From NCBI GenBank assembly GCA_963699535.1, contig CAVOUJ010000028.1, forward strand, positions 124,001-188,000: DNA of 64,000 nucleotides. The letters are read 5' to 3'. Made by a program: the position numbers and the translations under genes. Positions within the stretch are counted from its first letter, which is position 1. Each line of letters starts with the position of its first letter. The DNA comes from VBDM01 sp963699535 (GTDB lineage Bacteria; Pseudomonadota; Gammaproteobacteria; Burkholderiales; SG8-39). The notes beneath the pieces are model-generated. The model had not been told where the DNA came from. It did not search any database and worked only from the letters and a program-made list of their open reading frames with translations. Below are positions 44,370 to 52,261 of the stretch, piece after piece.

Positions 44370-44864
44370 ATGTCCGTCACGGAGAAAACCATCCTCACCG
44401 CCGAGATGCGGCTCGACGTCCAGGAGCTCTACTTCCGCTACGCGGAGTGCCTAGACGGCGGCAGGCTGCAGCACTGGCCTGAGTTTTTCCTGGACTCCTG
44501 CATCTACCGCATCACGACGCGCAGGAACCTGCGCATGGGACCGGACGGGGACATCATGTCCTTGAACAGCAAGACCTCGATGCGCGACCGCATCGTCGCG
44601 CTCGGCCAGTCGGAGGACTACGAGCCCCACGTGCAGCGCCACATGATCTCCAACTTTCGCGTCCAGGCCGCCTCCGACGAGGAGCTGCGCGTGCAGGCGA
44701 ATTTCCACATTCTGCGCACCTTTCCCGAGCGGCAAACCGAATACTTCGCCTCGGGCAGCTACAACGACCGCGTAGCCATCTCGGACCATCGCCTGAACTT
44801 CAGGGAAAAGCTCTGCGTGCTCGACTCGGACGTGCCGCCCGATTCGCTGATCTATCCGATCTAG
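44370..44864 (+). CDS. aromatic-ring-hydroxylating dioxygenase beta-subunit-like protein
   Basis: A 164-residue NTF2-like (SnoaL-type cone) protein. It has the beta-subunit pattern ELYFRYAECLDGGRLQHWPEFF near the N-terminus, SMRDRIVALGQSEDYEPHVQRHMISNFRV in the middle and FREKLCVLDSDVPPDSLIYPI at the end. The ATG at 44370 has GGAGA 4 bases upstream and gives the usual length. An alternative ATG at 44298 overlaps the FAH stop (TGATG) and would add 24 residues. No alpha (Rieske) subunit gene is adjacent, which is unusual. It converges with the TRAP genes. Confidence 0.8.
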   Translation: MSVTEKTILTAEMRLDVQELYFRYAECLDGGRLQHWPEFFLDSCIYRITTRRNLRMGPDGDIMSLNSKTSMRDRIVALGQSEDYEPHVQRHMISNFRVQAASDEELRVQANFHILRTFPERQTEYFASGSYNDRVAISDHRLNFREKLCVLDSDVPPDSLIYPI

Positions 44865-44868
44865 GCGG

Positions 44869-46173
44869 TTACATCCCCAGGACGCGCGGCAGCCACAGCG
44901 CAAGGGCGGGCGCGGCGATGAGCATCGCCACGAGCACGAAGTCCGCGGCGAGAAACGGCAAGGTCCCGAGGTAGATCCGTGCGACCGGAATGTCCGGGTG
45001 CTGCGACTGGATGACGAAGACCGTCATCCCGGTCGGCGGGCTGATGAGGCCGATCGTGCACATCACCGTCACGAAAATCCCGAACCAGATGCCGTCGTAG
45101 CCGATCCCGGCCACGAGCGGCAGCGTCACCGGCACGGTGATGAGGATAGTGCTCACCTCGTCCAGGAACGTCCCGAGCAGGAAGTAGAGCGCAATGACCG
45201 CCGCCAGGATCCACACCGGGCCGACGCTCGCTTCCTGGACCCAGCGGACGACCTCGTTCGGGAACTGGGTGAGCACGATGAAGCGCGAAAAGATGAACGC
45301 GCCGACGACGATGAAGAAGAGAGCTGCCGTGCTGTAAGCGGTCTCGAGCAGCGCTTCCACGAGACCCCGCCAGCCCATCGCACCGGTCGCGAATGCGATC
45401 ACGATCGCGGCAAGCGCGGACGCGGCAGCCGCCTCGGTGGGCGAGAACCAGCCGAGGTAAATTCCGAACAAGGCGAAGAAGAACAGCACGCCGAGCTTCC
45501 ACATCCCGGCCGCAGCGCGCACCCGCGCGGCAATGCGCATCGCGGCGACCCGCGGCACCCGCCCGGGCGCCGCCCACGCGACCGCGAGCACCGCGACGAT
45601 GTACAGCGCCGCGAGGACGAACCCCGGAACGAACGCCGCCGCGTACAGCTTGGGCAGCGGCTGCTCGGCGACGATCGAGTAGATCGCGAGCAGCACCGAG
45701 GGCGGGATCAGCACCGCGAGCGTTCCCGCCGAGGCGACCGCGCTGCCGGCGAAGGCCGGCTCGTAGCCGTGGCGGCGCATTTCGGGAATCGCGACTTTCG
45801 AGAAGGTCGCGGCGGTGGCGATCGAGGAGCCGCAGATCGCGCCGAACAGCGCGCACGAGCCGATGGTGGCGTTGGCGAGCGCGCCGCGGATCCCGGAGAA
45901 CACGGCGTTGCAGGCGTCGAACAGCTCCGCCGCCATGTTGGCGCGCAGGGCGACGGCGCCCATGAGGATGAAGAGCGGCACGACCGAGAGCGAGTAGGCG
46001 CTCGCCAGCTCGAACGGCACCGTGCCGAACATCCTGAGCGCTCGGCCCCATCCATCGAGCGCTGCGTAGCCGCACAAGCCCGATAGCGCAAGCGCCACCG
46101 CAATGGGAACGCGGGCGAAAATGAGCGCGAGCAGCCCGAGAACGCCGAGGACGGCGATCACTGCGACGCTCAC
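44869..46173 (-). CDS. dctM: TRAP transporter large permease DctM family
   Basis: Large membrane subunit of a TRAP transporter, 434 residues with about twelve hydrophobic segments. Recognisable segments are GVLGLLALIFARVPIAVALA, ATIGSCALFGAICGSSIATAATFS, GTLAVLIPPSVLLAIYSI and GLISPPTGMTVFVI. It uses an ion gradient (usually Na+) to import a carboxylated ligand delivered by DctP. The GTG at 46173 overlaps the dctQ stop (GTGA). Confidence 0.92.
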   Translation of the reverse strand: MSVAVIAVLGVLGLLALIFARVPIAVALALSGLCGYAALDGWGRALRMFGTVPFELASAYSLSVVPLFILMGAVALRANMAAELFDACNAVFSGIRGALANATIGSCALFGAICGSSIATAATFSKVAIPEMRRHGYEPAFAGSAVASAGTLAVLIPPSVLLAIYSIVAEQPLPKLYAAAFVPGFVLAALYIVAVLAVAWAAPGRVPRVAAMRIAARVRAAAGMWKLGVLFFFALFGIYLGWFSPTEAAAASALAAIVIAFATGAMGWRGLVEALLETAYSTAALFFIVVGAFIFSRFIVLTQFPNEVVRWVQEASVGPVWILAAVIALYFLLGTFLDEVSTILITVPVTLPLVAGIGYDGIWFGIFVTVMCTIGLISPPTGMTVFVIQSQHPDIPVARIYLGTLPFLAADFVLVAMLIAAPALALWLPRVLGM

Positions 46174-46640
46174 CTGCCGTCCTCGCCGCCACCTGCCGCG
46201 ATCACGAGGGCGGCGAGAGCCGCGCCGACGATTCCGGCGAGCACCGGGACCCAGTAGACGATGCGCGGGATCGAAAGGTAGGAGGTGACGTCGCCGAAGG
46301 CGAGCGCGTCGCGCGCGCTGATCCACCCCTGCCACGCCATCAGCGCGAGCGCGAGGACCGCCAGCGCCGCGGCGAGGCGCTTGAGTAGAGCCACGCTGCG
46401 CGGCGCTACCGCGTCGACGACATCGACGACGATGTGCCCGTCGCGAAGAAATACCGCCGGGAGCGCGAGAAAGAAGCTGCTGGCGAGCATCAGCTCGACC
46501 AGCTCGACGACGCCCGGGATCGGCCTGTTCGCCGCTGCGCGCAGCAGGATGTCGGCGACCGTGAGCAGCACCATGGCCGCGACGAACGCCGCCGCTGTCC
46601 AGCCGCAGATCTTCGCGACGAAGGCGCGCCGGGATTTCAC
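46170..46640 (-). CDS. dctQ: TRAP transporter small permease DctQ family
   Basis: A 156-residue four-helix membrane protein, the small subunit of the TRAP importer. Hydrophobic segments lie at about 12-33, 47-65, 84-105 and 125-147. The family-typical region VVELVELMLASSFFLALPAVFLRDGHIVVDVV is in the first half, split over residues 44-75. It sits between dctP and dctM on the same strand, with a double-hairpin repeat in the gap to dctP. Confidence 0.88.
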   Translation of the reverse strand: MKSRRAFVAKICGWTAAAFVAAMVLLTVADILLRAAANRPIPGVVELVELMLASSFFLALPAVFLRDGHIVVDVVDAVAPRSVALLKRLAAALAVLALALMAWQGWISARDALAFGDVTSYLSIPRIVYWVPVLAGIVGAALAALVIAAGGGEDGR

Positions 46641-46663
46641 CGGAGCGGCATTCGAGATTTTCT

Positions 46664-46767
46664 CCCCTCCTCATCGAGGAGGGGTGGCGCGAAGCGCCGG
46701 GGTGGTTTGCACCAGCTTGACAACCACCCCCGCTGCTCCGCAGCGACCCCTCCTCTACGAGGAGGGG
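46664..46767. repeat. double-hairpin intergenic repeat, inverted pair
   Basis: The forward copy is CCCCTCCTC-ATC-GAGGAGGGG (46664-46684) with TGGCGC-GAA-GCGCC and GGGGTGGTT. The reverse copy begins at about 46722 with stem CGCTGC-TCC-GCAGCG and ends with its own CCCCTCCTC-TAC-GAGGAGGGG. It lies between dctP and dctQ, within the TRAP operon. Confidence 0.85.
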
Positions 46768-46782
46768 ATAACAACCAGGCGC

Positions 46783-47820
46783 TCAGTTCCAAAAGCTCTT
46801 CGACGTCTTCGCGTGTTTCGCGGCGAGCGCGCGCATCGTGTCGTACACGGCGCGCGCGGGGAGGCCCTTGCCCTGGAGCTCCTTGACCCTCGCCTCCGAC
46901 ACCTCCGCGCCGATCTTCCTCACCCGCGCATCGTCCGCGGCAGAGAAGCGGATCGGCTCCATGCCGCCGTCCACCAGGGACTTCTTCCCGGGCACGTCGA
47001 GCCCATCCCAGGCCCGGCCGATCTCGGTTTCCTTCCCGGTGACCGACTCGGTGACGAGCTTCTTCAGGTCGGGCGGCAGCTTGTTCCAGAAGTCCTCGTT
47101 CATCGCGACGCCGAAGCTCGTGACGAAGGCATAGAGCTCGGTCGAATACTTGATCGTGCCGCCGAGCTTGAAGGCGATCCCGGCGCCGCCGTAGTCCATG
47201 AACGTTCCGTCCAGCGTGCCCTTCTGGAGCTGGTCCGCGATCTCGGTCGGCTGCACCCCCACCGGCGCAGCGCCCAGGGCCTGGACGAAATCGCGCACGG
47301 TCGGCGAGGCGAAGCGCAACCGCAGGCCCTTGAAGTCCTCCAGGGTGCGGATGGCCTTCTTGGTCGTGTGCGGGCCGCCCGGCTGGTGGGTGAAGAGCAT
47401 CAGGACCCGCACGCCCTTGTGCTCGGCGTCCAGGTACTTCGCGCGCAGCTCGCGGTCGTTCAGGACCTTCATGCCGACCTCGGCGCTGCCGACCATGAAC
47501 GGCAGATTGATGAGCTCGGTGAGCGGGAAGCGACCCGGCGTGCCGCCGTGCAGGAACCAGGACACGTCCGCCTGTCCGGTACGCGCAAAGTCGTAGTGCT
47601 GCGGAGTCGGGCCCATCTGCGCGCTCGGAAACCGCTTCACCGCGATGCGGCCGCCGGAGCTTTTCTCGAGCTGCTCGGACCATCGCACCAGCCATTGCGA
47701 CATCGCGTGCTGGTCGCCCACGAAGTAGGCGAGCTTCATTTCGATCTTCTGCTGCGCGAAAGGCGCGCTCGACCAGGCGCAGGAGAATGCGGCGAAAAGC
47801 CACAGGATCTTCGAGCTCAT
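46783..47820 (-). CDS. dctP: TRAP transporter solute-binding protein DctP family
   Basis: Periplasmic receptor of 345 residues. The signal peptide covers about residues 1-23 (WSSAPFAQQ). Family segments are KLAYFVGDQHAMSQWL, RIAVKRFPSAQMGPTPQHYD, INLPFMVGS, LRLRFASPTVRDFVQALGA and GTLDGTFMDYGG. The conserved Arg that salt-bridges ligand carboxylates is probably in RLRFASP. The ligand is likely a carboxylic acid but not identifiable. A TATAAT lies upstream on this strand. Confidence 0.92.
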   Translation of the reverse strand: MSSKILWLFAAFSCAWSSAPFAQQKIEMKLAYFVGDQHAMSQWLVRWSEQLEKSSGGRIAVKRFPSAQMGPTPQHYDFARTGQADVSWFLHGGTPGRFPLTELINLPFMVGSAEVGMKVLNDRELRAKYLDAEHKGVRVLMLFTHQPGGPHTTKKAIRTLEDFKGLRLRFASPTVRDFVQALGAAPVGVQPTEIADQLQKGTLDGTFMDYGGAGIAFKLGGTIKYSTELYAFVTSFGVAMNEDFWNKLPPDLKKLVTESVTGKETEIGRAWDGLDVPGKKSLVDGGMEPIRFSAADDARVRKIGAEVSEARVKELQGKGLPARAVYDTMRALAAKHAKTSKSFWN

Positions 47821-47849
47821 GACTCTCTCCCTCCGGAAACACCAAGGGC

Positions 47850-47855
47850 ATTATA
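47850..47855 (-). promoter_or_regulatory. candidate -10 (TATAAT) for the TRAP operon
   Basis: A perfect TATAAT on the minus strand, 30 bases before the dctP ATG; the -35 is weak. The gap to the divergent atpI promoter is short, so the two promoters are close together. Confidence 0.45.
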
Positions 47856-47923
47856 GCGATGCGTAATGCATGCCTTGGGGTGATTCCGCCGGCGAATCGA
47901 ACCCGTTTCTTGGCTTCGCCGGT

Positions 47924-47953
47924 TTGACGAGCTTGCTCCTTTTCCCCTAAAAT
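47924..47953 (+). promoter_or_regulatory. atp operon promoter
   Basis: TTGACG (47924-47929) and TAAAAT (47948-47953) are 18 bases apart. The predicted start near 47960 leaves a leader of under 20 bases before the atpI GTG. Confidence 0.7.
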
Positions 47954-47976
47954 TCTCAGGTTTTGCGGAGCGGGGC

Positions 47977-48336
47977 GTGTGGCGGGTCTTTCGCCGGATC
48001 ATCGTGGCGCAGGTTCTATCCACCGCCGCCGTGACGTTGCTTACAGCTTGGCTCGCCGGAGTGCACGGAGCGATCTCGGCCGTGCTCGGGGGGGCGATAG
48101 GGATCGCGGCCGGGCTGGCTTTTGCAGTAGTGGCAGCAAGACTCAAGTCAAGGTCGGCAGGGGAGGTCCTGCTCGTCGCGCTGGGGGCTGAAGCGCTCAA
48201 GATCGCCCTCATCGTGTTCCTCCTTTGGCTGGTGTTCGCGACCTACCCCGAGGTCGTTGCGCCGGGACTACTTGGATCGTTCATCGTCTCGATCCTCATT
48301 TTCGGGATGGCGTTTTTTTTCGTTCGTGATTTGTAA
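47977..48336 (+). CDS. atpI: ATP synthase protein I
   Basis: A 119-residue membrane protein with four hydrophobic segments that assists assembly of the c-ring and is usually the first gene of the atp operon. The GTG at 47977 has GGAG 6 bases upstream and is the best start. Sequence conservation in this family is low; the call rests on length, topology (about 12-30, 32-52, 72-90 and 95-115) and position before atpB. The promoter ends 24 bases upstream. Confidence 0.88.
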   Translation: MWRVFRRIIVAQVLSTAAVTLLTAWLAGVHGAISAVLGGAIGIAAGLAFAVVAARLKSRSAGEVLLVALGAEALKIALIVFLLWLVFATYPEVVAPGLLGSFIVSILIFGMAFFFVRDL

Positions 48337-48360
48337 TCGACAAGTTGGCGTGGAAGCGCA

Positions 48361-49161
48361 ATGGCTGCTGACCTGACCCCCTCCTCGTACATCGCTCACC
48401 ACCTGACGCACGGCAGCAAGCAGTTCGGCGACGGCGGCTTCTGGACGATCCACTTCGACTCTCTCGCCGTAGCGGCCGCTCTCGGCCTCATCGGCATCGG
48501 TTTCATCTGGTGGGTCGTGCGCGGCGCGACCTCGGGCGTGCCCAACCGCCGCCAGGCGTTCGTCGAATTGCTGGTCGGCTTCGTCGACAACCAGGCCAGG
48601 GGGATCTTCCGGCAAGGTGACCGCAACAAGTTCGTCGCGCCCGCGGCGCTGACGGTCTTCGTCTGGGTGCTGCTCATGAACGCGATGGACTTCCTGCCGG
48701 TCGACATCGTTGCGCTCGGCACCAACGCGATCTCCGAGCACGGCTTTCGCATCGTGCCGACTGCGGACGTCAACACGACTTTTGCGCTCGCGCTTTCAGT
48801 CTGGCTGCTGATGATCTTCTTCTCGGTCAGCGTGAAAGGCCTCGGCGGCTGGATGCACGAGCTGTTCTTCACGCCCTTCGGCAAGTGGCTCCTGCCCGCC
48901 AACCTGCTCTTCAACGCGATCGAGTATCTTTCCAAGCCGCTGTCGCACTCGCTGCGGCTCTACGGAAACATGTACGCGGGCGAGCTCATCTTCCTGCTGC
49001 TCTGGATGTGGGCTGCCACGGGCGTCGTCGGCACCCTCTTCGGCTCGCTACTCGGCTTGGGATGGGCGATTTTCCACATCCTGATCGTCGCACTGCAGGC
49101 CTACATCTTCATGATGCTCACCATCGTCTACATTTCGATGGCGCACGAGCACCATCACTGA
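48361..49161 (+). CDS. atpB: F0F1 ATP synthase subunit a
   Basis: F0 membrane subunit of 266 residues forming the proton half-channels. The essential Arg lies in the fourth-helix region KPLSHSLRLYGNMYAGELIF, and the last helix is LQAYIFMMLTIVYISMAHEHHH. The family segments VFVWVLLMNAMDFLPVD and GGWMHELFFTPFGKWLLP are typical of betaproteobacteria. It is separated from atpI by 24 bases. Confidence 0.97.
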   Translation: MAADLTPSSYIAHHLTHGSKQFGDGGFWTIHFDSLAVAAALGLIGIGFIWWVVRGATSGVPNRRQAFVELLVGFVDNQARGIFRQGDRNKFVAPAALTVFVWVLLMNAMDFLPVDIVALGTNAISEHGFRIVPTADVNTTFALALSVWLLMIFFSVSVKGLGGWMHELFFTPFGKWLLPANLLFNAIEYLSKPLSHSLRLYGNMYAGELIFLLLWMWAATGVVGTLFGSLLGLGWAIFHILIVALQAYIFMMLTIVYISMAHEHHH

Positions 49162-49201
49162 CACCCGTCAATCGCTCTATTCCGCTCAAGAAAGGAAAGC
49201 A

Positions 49202-49474
49202 ATGGAAAAGCTCCAACTCGTCGCGATGATCCAGGCCTACACGGGAATCGGCATCGGTCTGATGATCGGCCTGGGCGCGCTCGGCGCCTGCGTGGGCGTC
49301 GGCATCATGTGCAGCCGCTTCCTGGAAGCCGCCGCTCGCCAGCCCGAGCTGACCGACTCGCTGCAGGGCAAGGTATTCCTGCTGCTCGGCCTGATCGACG
49401 CATCGTTCATCATCGGCGTCGGACTCGCACTGTGGTTCGCCACCGGCAACCCTCTGCTCGCGAGCCTCGGCTGA
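49202..49474 (+). CDS. atpE: F0F1 ATP synthase subunit c
   Basis: A 90-residue hairpin proteolipid that forms the rotor ring. The polar loop is ARQP (residues 45-48), and the ion-binding carboxylate is Asp66 in GLIDASFIIGVG. An Asp, with no Gln/Glu/Ser set of sodium-type rings, suggests H+ coupling. Helix 1 is glycine-rich (GIGIGLMIGLGALGACVGVG). An AAGAAAGGAAAG ribosome site suits its high expression. Confidence 0.97.
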   Translation: MEKLQLVAMIQAYTGIGIGLMIGLGALGACVGVGIMCSRFLEAAARQPELTDSLQGKVFLLLGLIDASFIIGVGLALWFATGNPLLASLG

Positions 49475-49502
49475 TCGGCTCGACGAGCGCCGGAGGGGAA
49501 GC

Positions 49503-49973
49503 ATGAACATCAATTTCACGCTCTTCGCGCAAGCGATCGTCTTCGCGGCATTCATCTGGTTCACGGTCAAGTTCATCTGGCCGCCGCTGCTGCGCGCGAT
49601 CGAGCAGCGCCAGAAGACCATCGCCGACGGACTCGCCGCGGGCGAGCGCGGACGGCAGGAGCTGGAAGCGGCGGGCAAGCGCGCTCACGAAGAGCTCGCC
49701 CGTGCGCGCGAGCGCGTCGGCGAGATCATCAACTCCGCGGAGAAGCGCGACGGGCAGATGCTCGAGGAAGCGAAGGCCGCCGCCAAGGCCGAAGCCGAGC
49801 GCATCATCGCCGCCGCAAAAGCGGACATAGACCAGCAGGTCGGCAAGGCCCGGGAGATGCTGCGCGAGCAGGTGGCGTCGCTCGCGGTCGCCGGAGCCGA
49901 GAAAATCCTGCGCCGCGAAGTCAACGCCAAGACGCACGCCGAGATGCTCGACCAGCTCAAGAAGGAAATCTAG
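49503..49973 (+). CDS. atpF: F0F1 ATP synthase subunit b
   Basis: Peripheral-stalk subunit of 156 residues. One N-terminal membrane helix (about 5-26, NFTLFAQAIVFAAFIWFTVKF) is followed by a long charged coiled coil rich in Ala, Glu, Lys and Arg. The standard short b-subunit length and the position between c and delta confirm it. A GGAGGGG ribosome site precedes the ATG. A terminator-like hairpin lies in the 76-base gap to atpH. Confidence 0.97.
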   Translation: MNINFTLFAQAIVFAAFIWFTVKFIWPPLLRAIEQRQKTIADGLAAGERGRQELEAAGKRAHEELARARERVGEIINSAEKRDGQMLEEAKAAAKAEAERIIAAAKADIDQQVGKAREMLREQVASLAVAGAEKILRREVNAKTHAEMLDQLKKEI

Positions 49974-50011
49974 CTCGTCATGGAACGCGGAACGCGCCAA
50001 TCCGGGGGATC

Positions 50012-50033
50012 AAAAGGGGGTGTGCCCCCTTTT
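50012..50033 (+). terminator. terminator-like hairpin inside the atp operon
   Basis: AAAAGGGGG, loop TGTG, CCCCCTTTT (50012-50033): a perfect 9-base stem with a short U-run, between atpF and atpH. The paired A/U flank makes it a bidirectional intrinsic-terminator shape. In an essential operon it must be leaky or serve as an RNA-stability element. Confidence 0.6.
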
Positions 50034-50049
50034 GTCGTGAGGGAGGTCT

Positions 50050-50586
50050 ATGGCTGAAGCCGCCACCGTCGCCAGGCCCTACGCCGAAGCCGTGTTCGAC
50101 CTCGCCCGGAAAGCCGGCGCTCTCGCCCCGTGGTCGCAGGCGCTCGCCGGCATGGCGCGGATCGCCTCGCACCCGGATATGCAGGTCTGGATCGCGAATC
50201 CAAACTTGAGCGCGCGGCAGCTCTACGACCTCTTCATGTCGCTCGGCGTGGGCGACCTTACCGAGGAGCAGCGCAATTTGCTGCACCTGCTGATCGCGAA
50301 TGACAGGCTCGGCCTGCTGCCGCAGATCCACGCGCAGTTCGTGCAGCTGAAGAACGAGCTCGAGGGCGTGGTCGAGGCCGAGATCCGCACCGCTTTCCCG
50401 CTCGACAACCAGCAGCTCTCGGGTCTCGTCGCCAACCTGGAGCGGCGCTTCAAGCGCCGGGTGCAGCCGCGCGTTTCCCAGGACAAGGAACTGATCGGCG
50501 GAGTGCACATCACGGTAGGCGACACGATCATAGACGGTTCGGTGCACGGCAAGCTCGAAGGCATGGCCGCGGCGCTGAAGGCTTGA
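50050..50586 (+). CDS. atpH: F0F1 ATP synthase subunit delta
   Basis: Peripheral-stalk cap protein of 178 residues, the usual length, linking subunit b to F1. The N-terminal helical domain starts TVARPYAEAVFDLARKAGAL, and the C-terminal part contains RRFKRRVQPRVSQDKELIGGVHI with the DTIIDGSVHGKLEGMA ending typical of the family. A GAGGGAGGT ribosome site precedes the ATG. atpA starts 19 bases downstream. Confidence 0.97.
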   Translation: MAEAATVARPYAEAVFDLARKAGALAPWSQALAGMARIASHPDMQVWIANPNLSARQLYDLFMSLGVGDLTEEQRNLLHLLIANDRLGLLPQIHAQFVQLKNELEGVVEAEIRTAFPLDNQQLSGLVANLERRFKRRVQPRVSQDKELIGGVHITVGDTIIDGSVHGKLEGMAAALKA

Positions 50587-50605
50587 GGAAGTTACAGGAG
50601 CAACA

Positions 50606-52157
50606 ATGCAACAGTTGAACCCATCCGAAATCAGCGAACTGATCCGCGGCAAGATCCAGAATCTTGCGCTGTCGGCGGACGCGCGCACGCAAGGGACGGT
50701 CGTGACCGTCACCGACGGCATCTGCCGCATCCACGGCCTCTCGGACGTGATGCAGGGCGAGATGCTGGAATTTCCCGAAGAACACCTTCGGCCTCGCGCT
50801 CAACCTCGAGCGCGACTCGGTCGGCGCGGTGATCCTGGGCGAGTACGAGCACATCACCGAGGGTGACCCGGTCAAGTGCACCGGCCGCATCCTCGAAGTG
50901 CCGGTCGGCACCGAGCTGCTCGGGCGCGTGGTGAATTCGCTCGGCCAGCCGATCGACGGCAAGGGGCCGATCGCCGCCAAGACGAGCGACGTGATCGAGA
51001 AGGTCGCCCCCGGCGTGATCTGGAGGAAGTCGGTTGCGCAGCCGGTGCAGACGGGCCTGAAGGCGATCGACTCCATGGTGCCGGTCGGGCGCGGCCAGCG
51101 CGAGCTCATCATCGGCGACCGCCAGACCGGCAAGACCGCGGTCGCGGTGGACACCATCATCAACCAGAAGGGCAAGCAGCTCTTCTGCGTCTATGTCGCG
51201 ATCGGGCAGAAGGCTTCGACCATCGCCAACGTCGTGCGCAAGCTCGAAGAGCACGGCGCCATGGCCTATACCATCGTGGTCGCCGCGTCGGCGTCCGAAT
51301 CCGCAGCGATGCAGTACATCGCGCCCTATTCCGGCTGCACCATGGGCGAGTATTTCCGCGACCGCGGGCAGGACGCGCTCATCATCTACGACGACCTCAC
51401 CAAGCAGGCCTGGGCGTACCGGCAGATCTCGCTCCTCCTGCGGCGTCCGCCGGGACGCGAAGCCTACCCGGGGGACGTGTTCTACCTGCACTCGCGCCTC
51501 CTGGAGCGCGGCGCGCGCGTGAACGAGGAGTACGTCGAAAAATTCACCAAGGGCACGGTCAAGGGCAGGACCGGCTCGCTCACCGCGCTTCCCATCATCG
51601 AGACGCAGGCCGGGGACGTGACCGCGTTCGTGCCGACCAACGTGATCTCGATCACCGACGGCCAGATCTTCCTCGAGACCGACCTTTTCAACGCCGGCAT
51701 CCGGCCCGCGATCAACGCCGGCATCTCGGTGTCGCGGGTCGGCGGCGCGGCGCAGACCAAGATCATGAAGCGCCGCGACACGGGCGGCGGCGTGCGCCTC
51801 GCGCTCGCGCAGTACCGCGAGCTCGCCGCTTTTGCGCAGTTCGCGTCCGACCTCGACGAGGCGACGCGAAAACAGCTCGAGCGCGGCCGCATGGTTACCG
51901 AGCTGATGAAGCAGCCGCAATACCAGCCCCTCGCAGTGTGGGAGATGGCTCTCACGCTCTTCGCCGTCAACAACGGCTACTACGACGACATCGACGTGAA
52001 GAAGGCGCTCGCCGCTGAGAAATCGATGCGCGACTACCTGAAGGGCAAGTACGCGGCGCTCGTGAAGACCATGGAAGACAAGAAGGACCTGTCCGCCGAC
52101 GAGGAAAAGGCGCTCAAGGCGGCGATCGAGGACTGGAAAAAGAGTGGCTCGTTCTGA
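50606..52157 (+). CDS. atpA: F0F1 ATP synthase subunit alpha (frame interrupted)
   Basis: Non-catalytic nucleotide-binding F1 subunit of about 516 residues. The start MQQLNPSEISELIRGKI and the Walker A motif GDRQTGKTAV are normal, as are the central SGCTMGEYFRDRGQDALIIYDDL and the C-terminal helical domain. One surplus base at 50774-50777 (TTTCCCGAAGAAC for TTTCCGAAGAAC) breaks the frame at about residue 57; without it the text reads FPKNTFGLALNLERDSV, as in homologs. Because the gene is essential and the rest is perfect, this is best explained as a sequence error. A repeat follows in the 104-base gap before atpG. Confidence 0.95.
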
Positions 52158-52164
52158 CTCCCTG

Positions 52165-52209
52165 CCCCCCTGCCAAGGGGGGCTGCCGCGAAGCGGCGGG
52201 GGGTCGAGG
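52165..52209. repeat. double-hairpin intergenic repeat, divergent copy
   Basis: CCCCCC-TGCCAA-GGGGGG (52165-52182), then GCCGC-GAA-GCGGC (52185-52197) and GGGGGGTCGAGG. It keeps the two-hairpin plan and GAA loop but with different stems, and lies inside the atp operon. Confidence 0.7.
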
Positions 52210-52227
52210 TAACTGGAAAGGGTAACG

Positions 52228-52245
52228 GGGAAACCTGGGTTTCCC
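52228..52245 (+). other. short hairpin before atpG
   Basis: GGGAAAC, CTGG, GTTTCCC (52228-52245), immediately before the atpG ribosome site (AAGGA at 52256-52260). It could limit access to or stabilise the atpG mRNA end. Confidence 0.4.
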
Positions 52246-52261
52246 TGTTCGAGACAAGGAC

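Noticed and set aside
44298..44370. Start of the dioxygenase-beta-like gene at 44298
   Set aside because: It overlaps the FAH stop as TGATG but has no ribosome site. The internal ATG at 44370 has GGAGA and gives the usual family N-terminus. Not excluded.
4072..47976. Integrative element or genomic island with defined ends
   Set aside because: No integrase, transposase, tRNA target or flanking repeats were found, so only a gene-order anomaly is reported.
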